Assembly: GCA_027489355.1 (NCBI GenBank)
Contig: JAIXZY010000012.1
Span: 1-64,000, forward strand
DNA: 64,000 nt
Direction: 5' to 3'
DNA from: Paracoccaceae bacterium
Lineage (GTDB): Bacteria > Pseudomonadota > Alphaproteobacteria > Rhodobacterales > Rhodobacteraceae
A program made the position numbers and the translations under genes. Below, piece after piece: positions 16,745 through 25,426 of the stretch (positions are counted from its first letter, which is position 1; every line of letters begins with the position of its first letter). A model generated the notes under the pieces. That model saw nothing but the letters and a program-made list of their open reading frames with translations, made no database searches and had not been told where the DNA came from.

Positions 16745-18523
16745 TCAGTCACGCAGTTGTGCCTCGTGCAGCTGGGCATAGGGGCCGCGCCGCGCGATCA
16801 GCTCGTCGTGGGTGCCTTCCTCGACCAGCCGGCCGCGGTCCAGCACGATGATCTTGTCCGCCCCTTTCACCGTCGACAGCCGGTGCGCGATGACCAGCGT
16901 CGTGCGGTCAGTCTGCGCCCGCGACAGCGCAGCCGAAACGGCGGCCTCGGTCCGCGTGTCCAGGGCCGAGGTCGCCTCGTCCAAAAGCAGCACCGGCGCA
17001 TCGGCCAGCAACGCCCGCGCAATCGCCACCCGCTGCCGCTGCCCCCCCGACAGGGCCGAGCCGCGGGCACCCGCCCGTGTGTCCAGCCCCTGCGGCAGGG
17101 ATGCGACAAAGGCGGCGACTTCCGCATCCTCCAGCACCCGGGCCAGTCGGGCCGGGTCCCGGTCGGTCCGGCCGAGCAGAAGGTTTTCGCGCAGCGTTTC
17201 GTCGAACAGCGCCGCGTCCTGGCTGACCGAGGCCAGCAGCGCCCGCTGGTCCGAAAGGCTCAGGTCCTGCACATCGACCCCGCCGATCAGGATGCGGCCC
17301 TCCTGCGGCTCGATCAGCGCGGCGATCAGCTGGAAGACGGTGGACTTGCCCGCGCCCGAGGAGCCGACCAGCGCCGTGACTTTCCCGGCCTCGGCAGTGA
17401 AAGTCAGCCCGTCCAGGACGGGGCGGTCGGGGTAGCTGAAGCTGACGTTCTCGAAGCGGATCTCGGGCGCGCCGGCGGGCGGCTGCGCGCGGCTTTGCGC
17501 CGGACGCTTGCCCGAGGGGCGGGTGTCGAACAGCGTGAAGATGCGTTCCAGGCTGGCTTCTGCGACCTGCCATTGTCCCGCAAGATCGCTGAGCCGCCGG
17601 ATCGGCTGGAAGGTCAGCGCCATGGCGGTGAAGAAGGACATGAACTCACCCGTCGTGCGCTGGCCGCTGGCGACCTCGGCTCCGCCCAGCATCAGGACGG
17701 CAAAGAAGCCAAGCCCAGTCACCACGTCGACCAGCGCGGGCATGGCGGCACGGCCAAGCGCGGTCTTCACCTCGGCGCGCAGGATGGTTTGCACGATCCG
17801 CTGGAAGCGCGACGCCTGGTAGTCCTCCATCCGGTTCAGCTTGACCGCCTGGATGCCGTGGAAGATCTCGTCCAGCCGGGTGGCGCGCAGGCCCGACTGT
17901 TCCCGCGTCAGCATCGCCTTCTTCCTCAGGTACCGCCGCAGCACATAGGCGGGCAGCAGCAGAAGCGGCGCGCCGATCAGCGCGGCGGCAGTCCACCACG
18001 GATCGATCAGGATTGCCACGACGAAAAGCCCGATCAACGAGACAAGGTCGCGACCCACCCCCCCGATCACCAGCACCGCAGCCCCCTGCGCCGCCATCGT
18101 GTCGCCCTGCACCCGCTCGATCAGCTTGCCGGGGGAATGGTCATGGAAGAACGCCGCGTCCAGCGTCAGCAGATGCCGCACCAGGTCGACCTGCATTGCC
18201 CCGGCGGCATGCTGGTTCACATAGGTCAGCAGCCAGCGCCCGATGATCGAGGTGATTGCCCGCAGCACGAACAGCCCCAGGATCGCAAGCCCCACCCAGA
18301 TCAGCGCGCCGGACCCGCCCTCGGCGAAGACCACGTCGAACAGCGGCTCCAGCATGTAGGACAGAAGGCCGAGGGTGGAGCCCTCGATCATCATCACCAG
18401 GAAGGCCAGCAGCATCACCGGCAGGTGCGGGCGCAGGTAGCCGGCCCAGAACCGCCGGAAAAGCTCGCGCGAGGAATAGGGACGGGCTTGATCCAAGAGG
18501 GGCCTGCGTGGTGGCTGCCCCAT
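16745..18523 (-). CDS. MsbA-like ABC exporter, fused permease and ATPase
   Basis: 592-aa half-transporter that dimerises in the inner membrane. Residues about 25-330 form a six-helix type I exporter membrane domain (first spans LLAFLVMMIEGSTLGLLSYM and LIWVGLAILGLFVLRAITSI). The ATPase carries Walker A GSSGAGKS (387-394), signature LSGGQRQR, Walker B VLLLDEATSALD and the switch His in VIAHRLS. Likely substrates are lipids such as lipid A core or a drug; the sequence does not decide. The gene stands 39 bp downstream of ygfZ in the same direction; a proline-rich linker (RAQPPAGAPE) separates the domains. Confidence 0.9.
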   Translation of the reverse strand: MGQPPRRPLLDQARPYSSRELFRRFWAGYLRPHLPVMLLAFLVMMIEGSTLGLLSYMLEPLFDVVFAEGGSGALIWVGLAILGLFVLRAITSIIGRWLLTYVNQHAAGAMQVDLVRHLLTLDAAFFHDHSPGKLIERVQGDTMAAQGAAVLVIGGVGRDLVSLIGLFVVAILIDPWWTAAALIGAPLLLLPAYVLRRYLRKKAMLTREQSGLRATRLDEIFHGIQAVKLNRMEDYQASRFQRIVQTILRAEVKTALGRAAMPALVDVVTGLGFFAVLMLGGAEVASGQRTTGEFMSFFTAMALTFQPIRRLSDLAGQWQVAEASLERIFTLFDTRPSGKRPAQSRAQPPAGAPEIRFENVSFSYPDRPVLDGLTFTAEAGKVTALVGSSGAGKSTVFQLIAALIEPQEGRILIGGVDVQDLSLSDQRALLASVSQDAALFDETLRENLLLGRTDRDPARLARVLEDAEVAAFVASLPQGLDTRAGARGSALSGGQRQRVAIARALLADAPVLLLDEATSALDTRTEAAVSAALSRAQTDRTTLVIAHRLSTVKGADKIIVLDRGRLVEEGTHDELIARRGPYAQLHEAQLRD

Positions 18524-18618
18524 CGGGTTTACCGGGAAAGGCGGGATGCCTCAAGCCGGGCCGGTTGACGGGGGCCGCCGCCGGCCCTAGCCATGGGGAC
18601 CAAGCGAAGGAGAGACGC

Positions 18619-19824
18619 ATGAGCCTTGCCAACGGCCGCCCCTATCTGGCCATTCCCGGACCTTCGGTGATCCCCGACCGGGTCCTGCGCGCGATGCACC
18701 GGGGCTCGCCCAACATCTACGAAGGCCCGCTGATCGACATGGTGGCCTCGCTCTTCCCCGACCTGCGCAGCGTGGCGGGGACGACGGGCCATGTGGCGAT
18801 CTACATCGGCAACGGCCACGCGGGCTGGGAGGCGGCGAACGCGAACCTGTTCTCGAAGGGCGAAAAGGCGCTGGTGCTGGCCGTGGGGCAGTTCGGCCTG
18901 TCCTGGGCCAATTCGGCCCGCGCGATGGGGATCGATGTCGAGGTGCTAGACTTCGGCAAGTCCTCGCCCGCCGACATGGAACGGGTCGAGGCTGCGCTGC
19001 GCGCTGACACCCGGCACGAGATCAAGGCCGTGCTGACGACGCATGTCGATACCGCCAGCTCGATCAAGACCGACATCCCGGCGCTGCGGGCGGCGATCGA
19101 CGCGGCCGGGCACCCTGCGCTTCTGGCGGTGGATTGCATCGCCTCGCTTGGCTGCGACGAATTCCGCATGGACGACTGGGGTGTCGACGTGATGGTCGCC
19201 GCCTGCCAGAAGGGCCTGATGACGCCGCCCGGCCTGGCCTTCGTCTGGTTTAGCGAGGCCGCCCGCCTGCGCTGCGGCACGACCGACCTGGCCACGCCCT
19301 ATTGGGCCTGGGGCGCCCGCGCCCAGCCCGAGGAGTTCTGGCAGATCTGGGACGGCACCGCCCCGACCTCGCACCTTTACGGCCTGCGGGAAGCCCTGGA
19401 CATGATCCGCGAAGAGGGCCTGCCGAACGTCTGGAAGCGCCACCACACGCTCGCCTCGGCGGTCTGGGCGGCGTTCGACCGCTGGTCGGCGGGCAATCCG
19501 GCCATCGGGATGAACGTCGCCGACCCGGCCGATCGCGGCTGGTCGGTCACCGCCGCCCGCTTCGGCGCGCCCCATGCCACGCGCCTGCGCGAGTGGTGCG
19601 AGACGCGGGCCGGGGTGACGCTGGGCATCGGCCTTGGCATGGCGCCCTCGACCGACCCGGCCTACCACGGCTTCCTGCGGGTGGCGCATATGGGCCATGT
19701 GAATGCGCACATGACGCTGGGGGCGCTTGCGGTGATGGAAGCGGGCCTGCAGGCGCTGGACATCCCGCACGGCGACGGCGCCCTTTCGGCGGCGGCGCAG
19801 GTGGTGGCGAAGGGTGCGCTGTAG
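18619..19824 (+). CDS. Class V PLP aminotransferase (serine/alanine-glyoxylate type)
   Basis: 401-aa fold-type I PLP enzyme of the AGXT/PucG/serine-glyoxylate transaminase family. The N-terminus IPGPSVIPDRVLRAM is the family's substrate-binding start, VDCIASLGCDEFRMD carries the PLP aspartate region, and CQKGLMTPPGL contains the Schiff-base lysine. ATG at 18619 is chosen because AAGGAGAG lies 5 nt before it; the frame upstream to 18256 is a shadow of the ABC gene. Likely substrates are glyoxylate with serine, alanine or ureidoglycine; neighbours do not help, since it stands between an ABC exporter and an EamA transporter on opposite strands. Confidence 0.87.
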   Translation: MSLANGRPYLAIPGPSVIPDRVLRAMHRGSPNIYEGPLIDMVASLFPDLRSVAGTTGHVAIYIGNGHAGWEAANANLFSKGEKALVLAVGQFGLSWANSARAMGIDVEVLDFGKSSPADMERVEAALRADTRHEIKAVLTTHVDTASSIKTDIPALRAAIDAAGHPALLAVDCIASLGCDEFRMDDWGVDVMVAACQKGLMTPPGLAFVWFSEAARLRCGTTDLATPYWAWGARAQPEEFWQIWDGTAPTSHLYGLREALDMIREEGLPNVWKRHHTLASAVWAAFDRWSAGNPAIGMNVADPADRGWSVTAARFGAPHATRLREWCETRAGVTLGIGLGMAPSTDPAYHGFLRVAHMGHVNAHMTLGALAVMEAGLQALDIPHGDGALSAAAQVVAKGAL

Positions 19825-19830
19825 CGCCCC

Positions 19831-20709
19831 CTACGCCTTCGCCCGCCGCTCGCGGACCGAGATGTAGATCGCCGATCCGATCAGGATTGTCACGCCCAGC
19901 ACCGTCCAGCGGTCGGGCAGGTCGCCGAAGAAGAGAAAGCCCAGAAGCGTCGCCATCACGATCTCGGTGAAGGCCAGCGGCGCCAGAAGTGAGGCCTCGG
20001 CATGTTCGTAGGCCCGGGTGATCAGCACATGGCCCAGGGTGGCGATCACGCCCAAAGCGGCCAGCATCGCCCATTGCACGGCGGAGGGGGCCGCCCACAG
20101 CACCGGCAGCGCCAGCGTCAGCAGCGCCGCTCCGATCGCCGAGGTCTGGAAGTTCAGCACCATCGCATTCGCCACGCCTGCCATGGCCCGTGTCATCACG
20201 AAATAGGACCCCAGCGCCACTCCGGCTCCCAGCGCGAAGAGCGTTCCGGAGTTCACCTCGACCAGTCCCGGCCGGATGATGATCAGGGTACCCGCGAAGC
20301 CCACGGCGACGGCGGCCCAGCGGCGCGGGCCGACCTTCTCGCGCAGCGCCAGCGCCGAAAGGACCACGACCACCAGCGGGTTGACGAAGAAGATCGCCAG
20401 CGCATCGGCGATGGGCAGGGTCTTCAGCGCCTGGAAGAACAGGAAGGTGGCCCCGAACAGCAGGATCGCCCGCGCCAGCTGCCGCAAGGGCTGCGCCGGG
20501 CGGAACGCCCGCGCGCCCTCGGCCCGCAACGCGAAGGGCAGGGTCATCAGACCGCCGAACAGCGCCCGCGCCCAGACGACGATCAGGATCGGCATCCCGG
20601 CCTGGCCCAGTTTCTTGGCGATCACGTCGATCACCGGCAGGATGGCCATCGCGGCAAGCATCAGTCCGACCCCGACCAGCGGGCGTGGAGTGGCAGAAGG
20701 AAGCATCAT
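19831..20709 (-). CDS. EamA-family (DMT) metabolite transporter
   Basis: 292 aa with ten hydrophobic segments arranged as two EamA repeats, the usual size and topology. The first repeat ends with the characteristic DALAIFFVNPLVVVVLSALA and LREKVGPRRWAAVAVGFAGT, the second with FTEIVMATLLGFLFFGDLP. Probably exports or takes up a small metabolite; substrate unknown. Start is one of two adjacent ATG codons (20709 or 20706). The gene ends 6 bp from the end of the convergent aminotransferase, so their 3' ends nearly touch; no shared regulation is implied. Confidence 0.9.
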   Translation of the reverse strand: MMLPSATPRPLVGVGLMLAAMAILPVIDVIAKKLGQAGMPILIVVWARALFGGLMTLPFALRAEGARAFRPAQPLRQLARAILLFGATFLFFQALKTLPIADALAIFFVNPLVVVVLSALALREKVGPRRWAAVAVGFAGTLIIIRPGLVEVNSGTLFALGAGVALGSYFVMTRAMAGVANAMVLNFQTSAIGAALLTLALPVLWAAPSAVQWAMLAALGVIATLGHVLITRAYEHAEASLLAPLAFTEIVMATLLGFLFFGDLPDRWTVLGVTILIGSAIYISVRERRAKA

Positions 20710-20798
20710 CGATCCTGTCGTGCAGCGTCAGGCCAGGGTGGCGAAACAAGGGATGACGGTCGGCACGCGGCCCGTCGCGGCGGTCCCGGCGGCACCCA

Positions 20799-20848
20799 CC
20801 GGGGGGTTCACACCCCCGGACCCCCGTGGGATATTTGCAGAAGGGAAA
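20799..20848. repeat. GC-rich hairpin repeat of a type common in Rhodobacteraceae intergenic DNA
   Basis: Stem CCGGGGG (20799-20805) / CCCCCGG (20813-20819) is followed by ACCCCCGTGGGATATTTGC. The pairing of a C/G-run hairpin with a nearby ATATTTGC-type sequence is familiar from many Rhodobacteraceae intergenic regions. Only one copy is seen in this window. It interrupts the coding-like text of the degraded region. Confidence 0.5.
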
Positions 20849-21549
20849 GGCATCCGGTCCTCTCTCCTGTCCGGCAGGTTCATCCTCCAGGGGGATGCGG
20901 ATGGTGTCGTAAAGGCTCTGATCGGCCGAAACGTCAAAGGCGCGCGCGCCCCTCTGGCCGCGATCGAGCCGGACCGGTCGCGCGCGACGGGCCAAGGGCG
21001 CGGGCCACCTGCGTCGCCGCCCGCAGGAAGGGGCCGGTCCTGGTTCGGGGGCTTGCGAACCGGTGGCGCAGGATGTCGCGGACGGGCAGGGTGGCGGGCT
21101 TCACGTTCAGAAGCTTGCGCAGGATCCAGGAACGGAAATCTGACGCCGCCTTGCTGGGCGTGCCGGGCCGGATGCAGGTCATGCCTCGCCGCAGTGCGGT
21201 TGCGCCCGGAAAGCTCCGAACGGTCCGGCAGGAGAAGCTCGGCCCTCGCCTTCTGGCTGACATGCCGCGTCGGCAGCGTCAGGTGGAAGCGGTCCGGCGT
21301 CACTTGCACGATGGGCGCCCCGTCGTCCTGCGACCAGGCGAAGACGACCCGCCGGCAAAGGCCCGGCCCGCCTGCGATGGTTTGGAAGCATAGGCGCGTC
21401 AAATCCAGATGCGGGGCATGGTCCGTGGCAACACCCATCGCCCTGGCCACCGCCCGGGCCAGCTGGTCAAGCTGCAGGGACGCGGAAAGGATCGCCTGCG
21501 TCAGCTTTCGGTCCGGCATCCCCGCCGCGCCGAGGATCAGGATTTGCAT
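20830..21549 (-). pseudogene. Degraded minus-strand coding region, at least two frameshifts
   Basis: No intact gene fits between the EamA and DUF305 genes, yet the minus strand shows coding-like text in three consecutive frames. From 21549 an ATG with strong GGAGGGGG upstream opens MQILILGAAGMPDRKLTQAI, which resembles the Rossmann start of an epimerase/dehydrogenase, and runs on with high third-position GC to about 21210. Frame two continues as MTCIRPGTPSKAASDFRSWI to about 21000. Frame three carries FDVSADQSLYDTIRIPLEDE near 20900. This suggests decay of one or two genes. Middle segments vaguely recall a LysR effector-domain end, but I do not assign a function. Sequencing error is the alternative. 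Confidence 0.4.
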
Positions 21550-21603
21550 CGCCCCCTCCGTTTGACCGGAGGGGACCACATCCCGCGCGCAAAGCCAAGC
21601 GGG

Positions 21604-21957
21604 TCAGCCGCCGTTCTTCGCCAGCCAGTCCGTCATCCATTTGATCTCGGCTTCCTGGGCTGCAATGATCCCTTCGGCAAGTTTCTTCACCTCCGGGTCC
21701 TTGCCATGCTCCAGGACGATCTTCGCCATCTCGACGGCACCCTGATGGTGCGCGATCATGCCCTTGATGAAGTCCACATCGGCATTGCCGCTGTATTCCA
21801 TCATCATCGCCTGGTGCATCCTGTCGTTGGCCTCCATGAAAGCCATCGAGGCAGGACCCTGGTCGCCCATCATATGGCCCTCGTGACCGGTCTCCTGCGC
21901 CAGGGCGGGAACGGCGGTGGCAAGGATTGCGGCCAGGGCAAGGTGCTTCAGCATCAT
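21604..21957 (-). CDS. DUF305 (CopM-like) secreted protein
   Basis: 117 aa with an N-terminal signal peptide (LKHLALAAILATAVPALAQ) and a DUF305 helical domain. The hallmark FIKGMIAHHQGAVEMAKI with its adjacent histidines is present, as are several methionines (HEGHMMG, MHQAMMMEY) typical of periplasmic copper-binding DUF305 proteins such as CopM. Likely role is binding copper or silver in the periplasm; inferred from family and residues. It stands alone, with a 7-bp hairpin (21993-22010) in its upstream region. No copper ATPase or oxidase lies nearby. Confidence 0.88.
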   Translation of the reverse strand: MMLKHLALAAILATAVPALAQETGHEGHMMGDQGPASMAFMEANDRMHQAMMMEYSGNADVDFIKGMIAHHQGAVEMAKIVLEHGKDPEVKKLAEGIIAAQEAEIKWMTDWLAKNGG

Positions 21958-22170
21958 CGATCTCCTACATGGTCGGGTAGCCCCGTGTCGGGCCTTCCCC
22001 CGTGGGAAGGAAAGTCATTTCGTCGTGAGCCGGGAAAGGCGGCACTCTGCCGCATTGTTCTGCTCCTGTGCACGACGGAAGCCGATCTGTGCAGCGCCGG
22101 CGGGCTTCTGCCTCTTCCCGAAGGGGGGCGGCGGGCGTATGTTTGCACAACACATCAGGAAAGGCAGGCG

Positions 22171-22971
22171 GTGCAGGTGGCGAAGCACAGGCGGCAGCGT
22201 CCCGTGGTCGGGATCATCGGCAACAGCTACGTGGTCAACAACAGCTATCCCACCCATTCGGCGGGGACGATGAACACGGCTGCCGTGGCCGAGGTCGCGG
22301 GGGCCGTCCCGCTGATCATCCCGTCCGATCCGCGCTACGTCGGGGTCGAGGAACTGCTGGACCTCTGCGACGGCTTCCTGCTGACCGGCGGTCGCCCGAA
22401 CGTTCACCCCAGCGAATACGGCGAGGAAGAGACCCCCGCCCACGGCGCTTTCGACCGCAACCGCGATGCGATCACGCTGCCCCTGATCCGCGCCTGCGTC
22501 GACCGCGGCCAGCCCTTCCTTGGCATCTGCCGCGGTTTCCAGGAGGTGAACGTGGCCCTGGGCGGCACGCTTCACCCCGAGATCCGCGATCTTCCGGGCC
22601 GGATGAACCACCGCATGCCGCCCGATGGCACGCTTGAGGAATGTTTCGCGCTGCGCCACACCGTGACTTTCTCCGAGGGCGGCGTCTTCCACAAGCTGAT
22701 GGGCGCGCGCGAGGTGATGACCAACACGCTCCACGGCCAGGGGATCGCGCGAGCGGGCTGCCGGATCGTGATCGACGGCCACGCCCCCGACGGCACGCCC
22801 GAGGCGATCTACGTCAAGGACGCGCCGGGCTTCACCTTGTCCGTCCAGTGGCACCCGGAATGGAACGCGGGCAGCGACCCGGTTTCGCGCCCGCTTTTCC
22901 AGGCCTTCGGCGAAGCCGTCGCCGCCTGGGCCGAGGGTGAGCGTCCCGCCGCGATGGCGCGGTCGGCCTGA
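22171..22971 (+). CDS. Class I glutamine amidotransferase, gamma-glutamyl-GABA hydrolase family (PuuD-like)
   Basis: 266 aa peptidase C26 protein. The nucleophile motif GICRGFQEVN contains the catalytic Cys, and the His-Glu pair is in QWHPEW. The N-terminal LLTGGRPNVHPSEYGEE is the substrate-loop signature shared with PuuD, which cleaves gamma-glutamyl-GABA in putrescine breakdown. GTG at 22171 is chosen because AGGAAAGG at 22157-22164 precedes it by 6 nt, and the protein then begins near the first beta-strand (RPVVGIIGNSY). The frame is open to 21409, but that stretch is non-coding. No puuA, puuB or puuC is adjacent, so the exact substrate is open. Confidence 0.88.
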   Translation: MQVAKHRRQRPVVGIIGNSYVVNNSYPTHSAGTMNTAAVAEVAGAVPLIIPSDPRYVGVEELLDLCDGFLLTGGRPNVHPSEYGEEETPAHGAFDRNRDAITLPLIRACVDRGQPFLGICRGFQEVNVALGGTLHPEIRDLPGRMNHRMPPDGTLEECFALRHTVTFSEGGVFHKLMGAREVMTNTLHGQGIARAGCRIVIDGHAPDGTPEAIYVKDAPGFTLSVQWHPEWNAGSDPVSRPLFQAFGEAVAAWAEGERPAAMARSA

Positions 22972-23049
22972 CCGGGGCGTGTTGAGCCAGATCAGGGCGG
23001 GGCAGGGCGGTTTCCGCCACAAAGGGTGCAGTCCGCAACGGAGGCTCCC

Positions 23050-23616
23050 ATGTTCCTGCTGATCGCCTATGCCACCACCGACGGCCAGACCCGCAAGATC
23101 GCCCGTTTCGCCGCCGACCGTCTGGTCACCACCGGTCATTCCGTCGAGCTTTTGAATGTCGAGGACGCGGACGGTCTGGACCTGTCCCGCTTCGACGGGG
23201 CCGTCCTCGCCGGCTCGCTGCATGCCGGAGGCTATCAGAAAGCTCTGGCCCGCTTTGCCGGCGATCAGGCTGCCGCGCTGGCCCTGCTGCCGACACTTTT
23301 CCTTGCCGTTTCGCTGTCGGCCGCCGGGAACGATCCCGAAGACTGGTCGGGCCAGCGCCGCTGCCTGGCCGAGTTCGAGACGGAAACCGGCTGGACCCCC
23401 GGCCGGGTCGAACATGTGGCGGGGGCCTTCCGGTTCAGCGAATACGACTTCTTCCGCGCCTGGGCGATGCGCCGGATCGCCGACCAGAAGGGCGAGCAGG
23501 TCGACCCCGGCAAGGACAAGGAATACACCGACTGGGCCGCGCTCATCCTGGCGCTGGACGGCTGGCTGGCGGGGATCGCCCCCCGCGTCAAAGGCGGCGC
23601 AGCTTCAGCCGGGTGA
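23050..23616 (+). CDS. HemG-like flavodoxin-domain protein
   Basis: 188 aa with a flavodoxin fold. The FMN phosphate loop is YATTDGQTRKIA at the N-terminus, and a glycine-rich strand GAVLAGSLHAGGY follows. Overall it resembles menaquinone-dependent protoporphyrinogen IX dehydrogenase HemG, including the C-terminal RIADQKGEQVDPGKDKEYTD that fits the HemG insertion region. HemG activity in this organism is inferred. ATG at 23050 is supported by GGAGG (23040-23044), spaced 5 nt. Its 3' end overlaps the convergent corC gene by 29 nt. Confidence 0.85.
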   Translation: MFLLIAYATTDGQTRKIARFAADRLVTTGHSVELLNVEDADGLDLSRFDGAVLAGSLHAGGYQKALARFAGDQAAALALLPTLFLAVSLSAAGNDPEDWSGQRRCLAEFETETGWTPGRVEHVAGAFRFSEYDFFRAWAMRRIADQKGEQVDPGKDKEYTDWAALILALDGWLAGIAPRVKGGAASAG

Positions 23617-24478
23617 TCCGGTTCTCACGCTTGCCTACGACTTCGAAGCGGAAGCCGTGGAAGCTGAAGACCTGGCCCTCGTTCGGGATCATCTGCGCCT
23701 CGTGGATGACCAGTCCCGCAAGCGTGTTCGCCTCGTCGTCGGGCAGTCGCCAGTCCGTCGCCCGGTTCAGGTCGCGGATCGTCATCGCCCCGTCGACCAG
23801 CCAGGCCCCATCCTCGGTCATGGTCAGCCCGGAATCCTTCCGCACCACGTCGAACTCGTCGGTGATGTCGCCGACGATTTCCTCCAGAATGTCCTCCAGC
23901 GTGATCAGGCCCTGCAGCGTGCCGTATTCGTCGACGACCAGCGCGAAATGCGTGCGCCGCGCCAGGAATTCGCGCATCTGTTCGTCCAGCGCCGTCGTCT
24001 CGGGGATGAAGTAGGGCTTCATCGCCACCTTCACGATGTCCAGCGCCTCGATCCCCTGCGCCTCCTCGCCCCGGATCAGTCGGTCGACCTCGCGCAGCAG
24101 GTCCTTGGCGTGGACGACGCCCAGGATGTTGTCGTCACTTTCGCGGAAGATCGGCAGGCGCGTGTAAGGTGACGCAAGGACGCGGCTGATGATCTCGCCC
24201 GGAGCAAGGTCCGCGTCGATCATCTCGATCTGGCGGCGGTGGCGCATGATCTCGTCCACCGTGCGGTGGCTCAGGTCCAGCGCGCCCAGCAGGCGGTCAC
24301 GGTCGGCCTTCTCCACAGCGCCTTCGGAATGGCCAAGCGCGATGGCCCCGGCGATGTCCTCGCGCAAGGCCTCCATCGCGCTTTCCCGCGTCGCGCGGGG
24401 GAACAGCCGCAGTACCCAGCGGAAGAGGCGGTGCAGAAGCGAAGGGCGGACGGGCAGGGTGGTCGGGTCGCTTGGCAT
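23588..24478 (-). CDS. corC: CorC/HlyC-type protein with tandem CBS domains
   Basis: 296 aa. The N-terminal helical stretch (REDIAGAIALGHSEGAVEKA) leads into paired CBS domains, with VDEIMRHRRQIEMIDADL starting the first and VVDEYGTLQGLITLEDILEE ending the second, then a C-terminal CorC_HlyC domain (GAWLVDGAMTIRDLN). There is no DUF21 membrane domain, so it is the soluble CorC form associated with magnesium or cobalt efflux, and often with apolipoprotein N-acyltransferase in other genomes. It lies 8 bp downstream of xerD, a recurrent order in this order of bacteria. The tail overlaps the convergent flavodoxin gene by 29 nt. Confidence 0.9.
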   Translation of the reverse strand: MPSDPTTLPVRPSLLHRLFRWVLRLFPRATRESAMEALREDIAGAIALGHSEGAVEKADRDRLLGALDLSHRTVDEIMRHRRQIEMIDADLAPGEIISRVLASPYTRLPIFRESDDNILGVVHAKDLLREVDRLIRGEEAQGIEALDIVKVAMKPYFIPETTALDEQMREFLARRTHFALVVDEYGTLQGLITLEDILEEIVGDITDEFDVVRKDSGLTMTEDGAWLVDGAMTIRDLNRATDWRLPDDEANTLAGLVIHEAQMIPNEGQVFSFHGFRFEVVGKRENRITRLKLRRL

Positions 24479-24485
24479 GGGGGTC

Positions 24486-25424
24486 TCAGGCCTTGCGGGC
24501 CAGGGGGTGCTTGGTCAGGACCAGGTCCTTCAGGTGGTCGTCCAGCACATGCGTGTAAATCTCGGTCGTTGCAACATCGGCATGACCGAGCAGCGTCTGG
24601 ATCACCCGCAAGTCGGCACCATGCGCCAGCAGATGTGTCGCAAAGGCATGGCGCAGGACATGCGGCGTCACCCGGGACGGAGAAATCCCCGCCAGCACCG
24701 CCACATCCTTGACCAGGCTGTGGAAATACTGCCGCGTCAGGTGGCCCGCCGCCCCCTCGCCCGGGAACAGGTAGCGCGAGGGCGCGCGCCCGGCCTTCCG
24801 CCCCGCCTCCTCCTCGGCATCCCGATGGGCGAGCCACTCTGCCAGCGCCGTGCGGGCAGGGGACGAAAGCGGCACCATCCGCTCCTTGTCGCCCTTGCCC
24901 TTGACCAGGATCATCCGCGGATTGCCCCGCACGGCGGCAACGGGCAGACCGACCAGTTCGGTGACCCGCAGACCCGTGGCGTAAAGAAGCTCGAACAGAG
25001 CCGTGTCGCGCAGCCGGTCGACCGGATTGCGGCCCCGCGTACGGGCGGCCTCCATCAGGCGCGTGACCTCGGCCTCGGTCAGCGTCTTCGGCAGGCTCTG
25101 CGCCCGGCCCGGTCCGGTCAGCCGCAGCGCGGGGTTGTCCTCGCGCCAGCCCTCCTCGAAGGCAAAGCGGTAAAGTTGCCGGATCGACGACAGCCTCCGC
25201 GCCCGCGTCGCCTTGGACAGGCCCTGCGCGTCGCAATGGATCAGGTAGTCCTCCACCGCCTCGCGCCCCGCAGTCCCCAAGGCAAGCCCCCGCCGGCCCA
25301 GCCAGTCGGCGAAGTTCACCAAGTCGCGGCCGTAGGCCAGCTGCGTGTTCCGCGCGGACCCAAGCTCGGCCGCGCGGGCGTCGAGGAAGGTGGAAATCCA
25401 GCGCCCCGCCTCGGCATCCGGCAT
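24486..25424 (-). CDS. xerD: Tyrosine recombinase XerD
   Basis: 312 aa, the normal XerC/D length. With XerC it resolves chromosome dimers at dif. The N-terminal SAM-like core-binding domain (STFLDARAAELGSARNTQLA) precedes the catalytic domain with Arg153 in ATGLRVTEL, the beta-strand Lys in VKGKGDKERMVP, HVLRHAFATHLL, LGHADVATTEIYTHV and the nucleophile Tyr290. Position next to aroK/aroB on the opposite strand, and before corC, is the chromosomal XerD context, so this is not a phage or integron integrase. It begins 3 bp after the upstream secreted-protein gene stops, suggesting one transcript. Confidence 0.93.
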   Translation of the reverse strand: MPDAEAGRWISTFLDARAAELGSARNTQLAYGRDLVNFADWLGRRGLALGTAGREAVEDYLIHCDAQGLSKATRARRLSSIRQLYRFAFEEGWREDNPALRLTGPGRAQSLPKTLTEAEVTRLMEAARTRGRNPVDRLRDTALFELLYATGLRVTELVGLPVAAVRGNPRMILVKGKGDKERMVPLSSPARTALAEWLAHRDAEEEAGRKAGRAPSRYLFPGEGAAGHLTRQYFHSLVKDVAVLAGISPSRVTPHVLRHAFATHLLAHGADLRVIQTLLGHADVATTEIYTHVLDDHLKDLVLTKHPLARKA

Positions 25425-25426
25425 GG

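Noticed and set aside
16640-18568. 642-codon plus-strand frame opposite the MsbA-like gene
   Set aside because: Low-complexity R/Q/H/G text; the minus strand carries a complete ABC exporter with all motifs.
24486-25424. Phage or integron integrase
   Set aside because: Length, motifs and location beside aroK/aroB and corC fit chromosomal XerD; no att repeats or phage genes are near.
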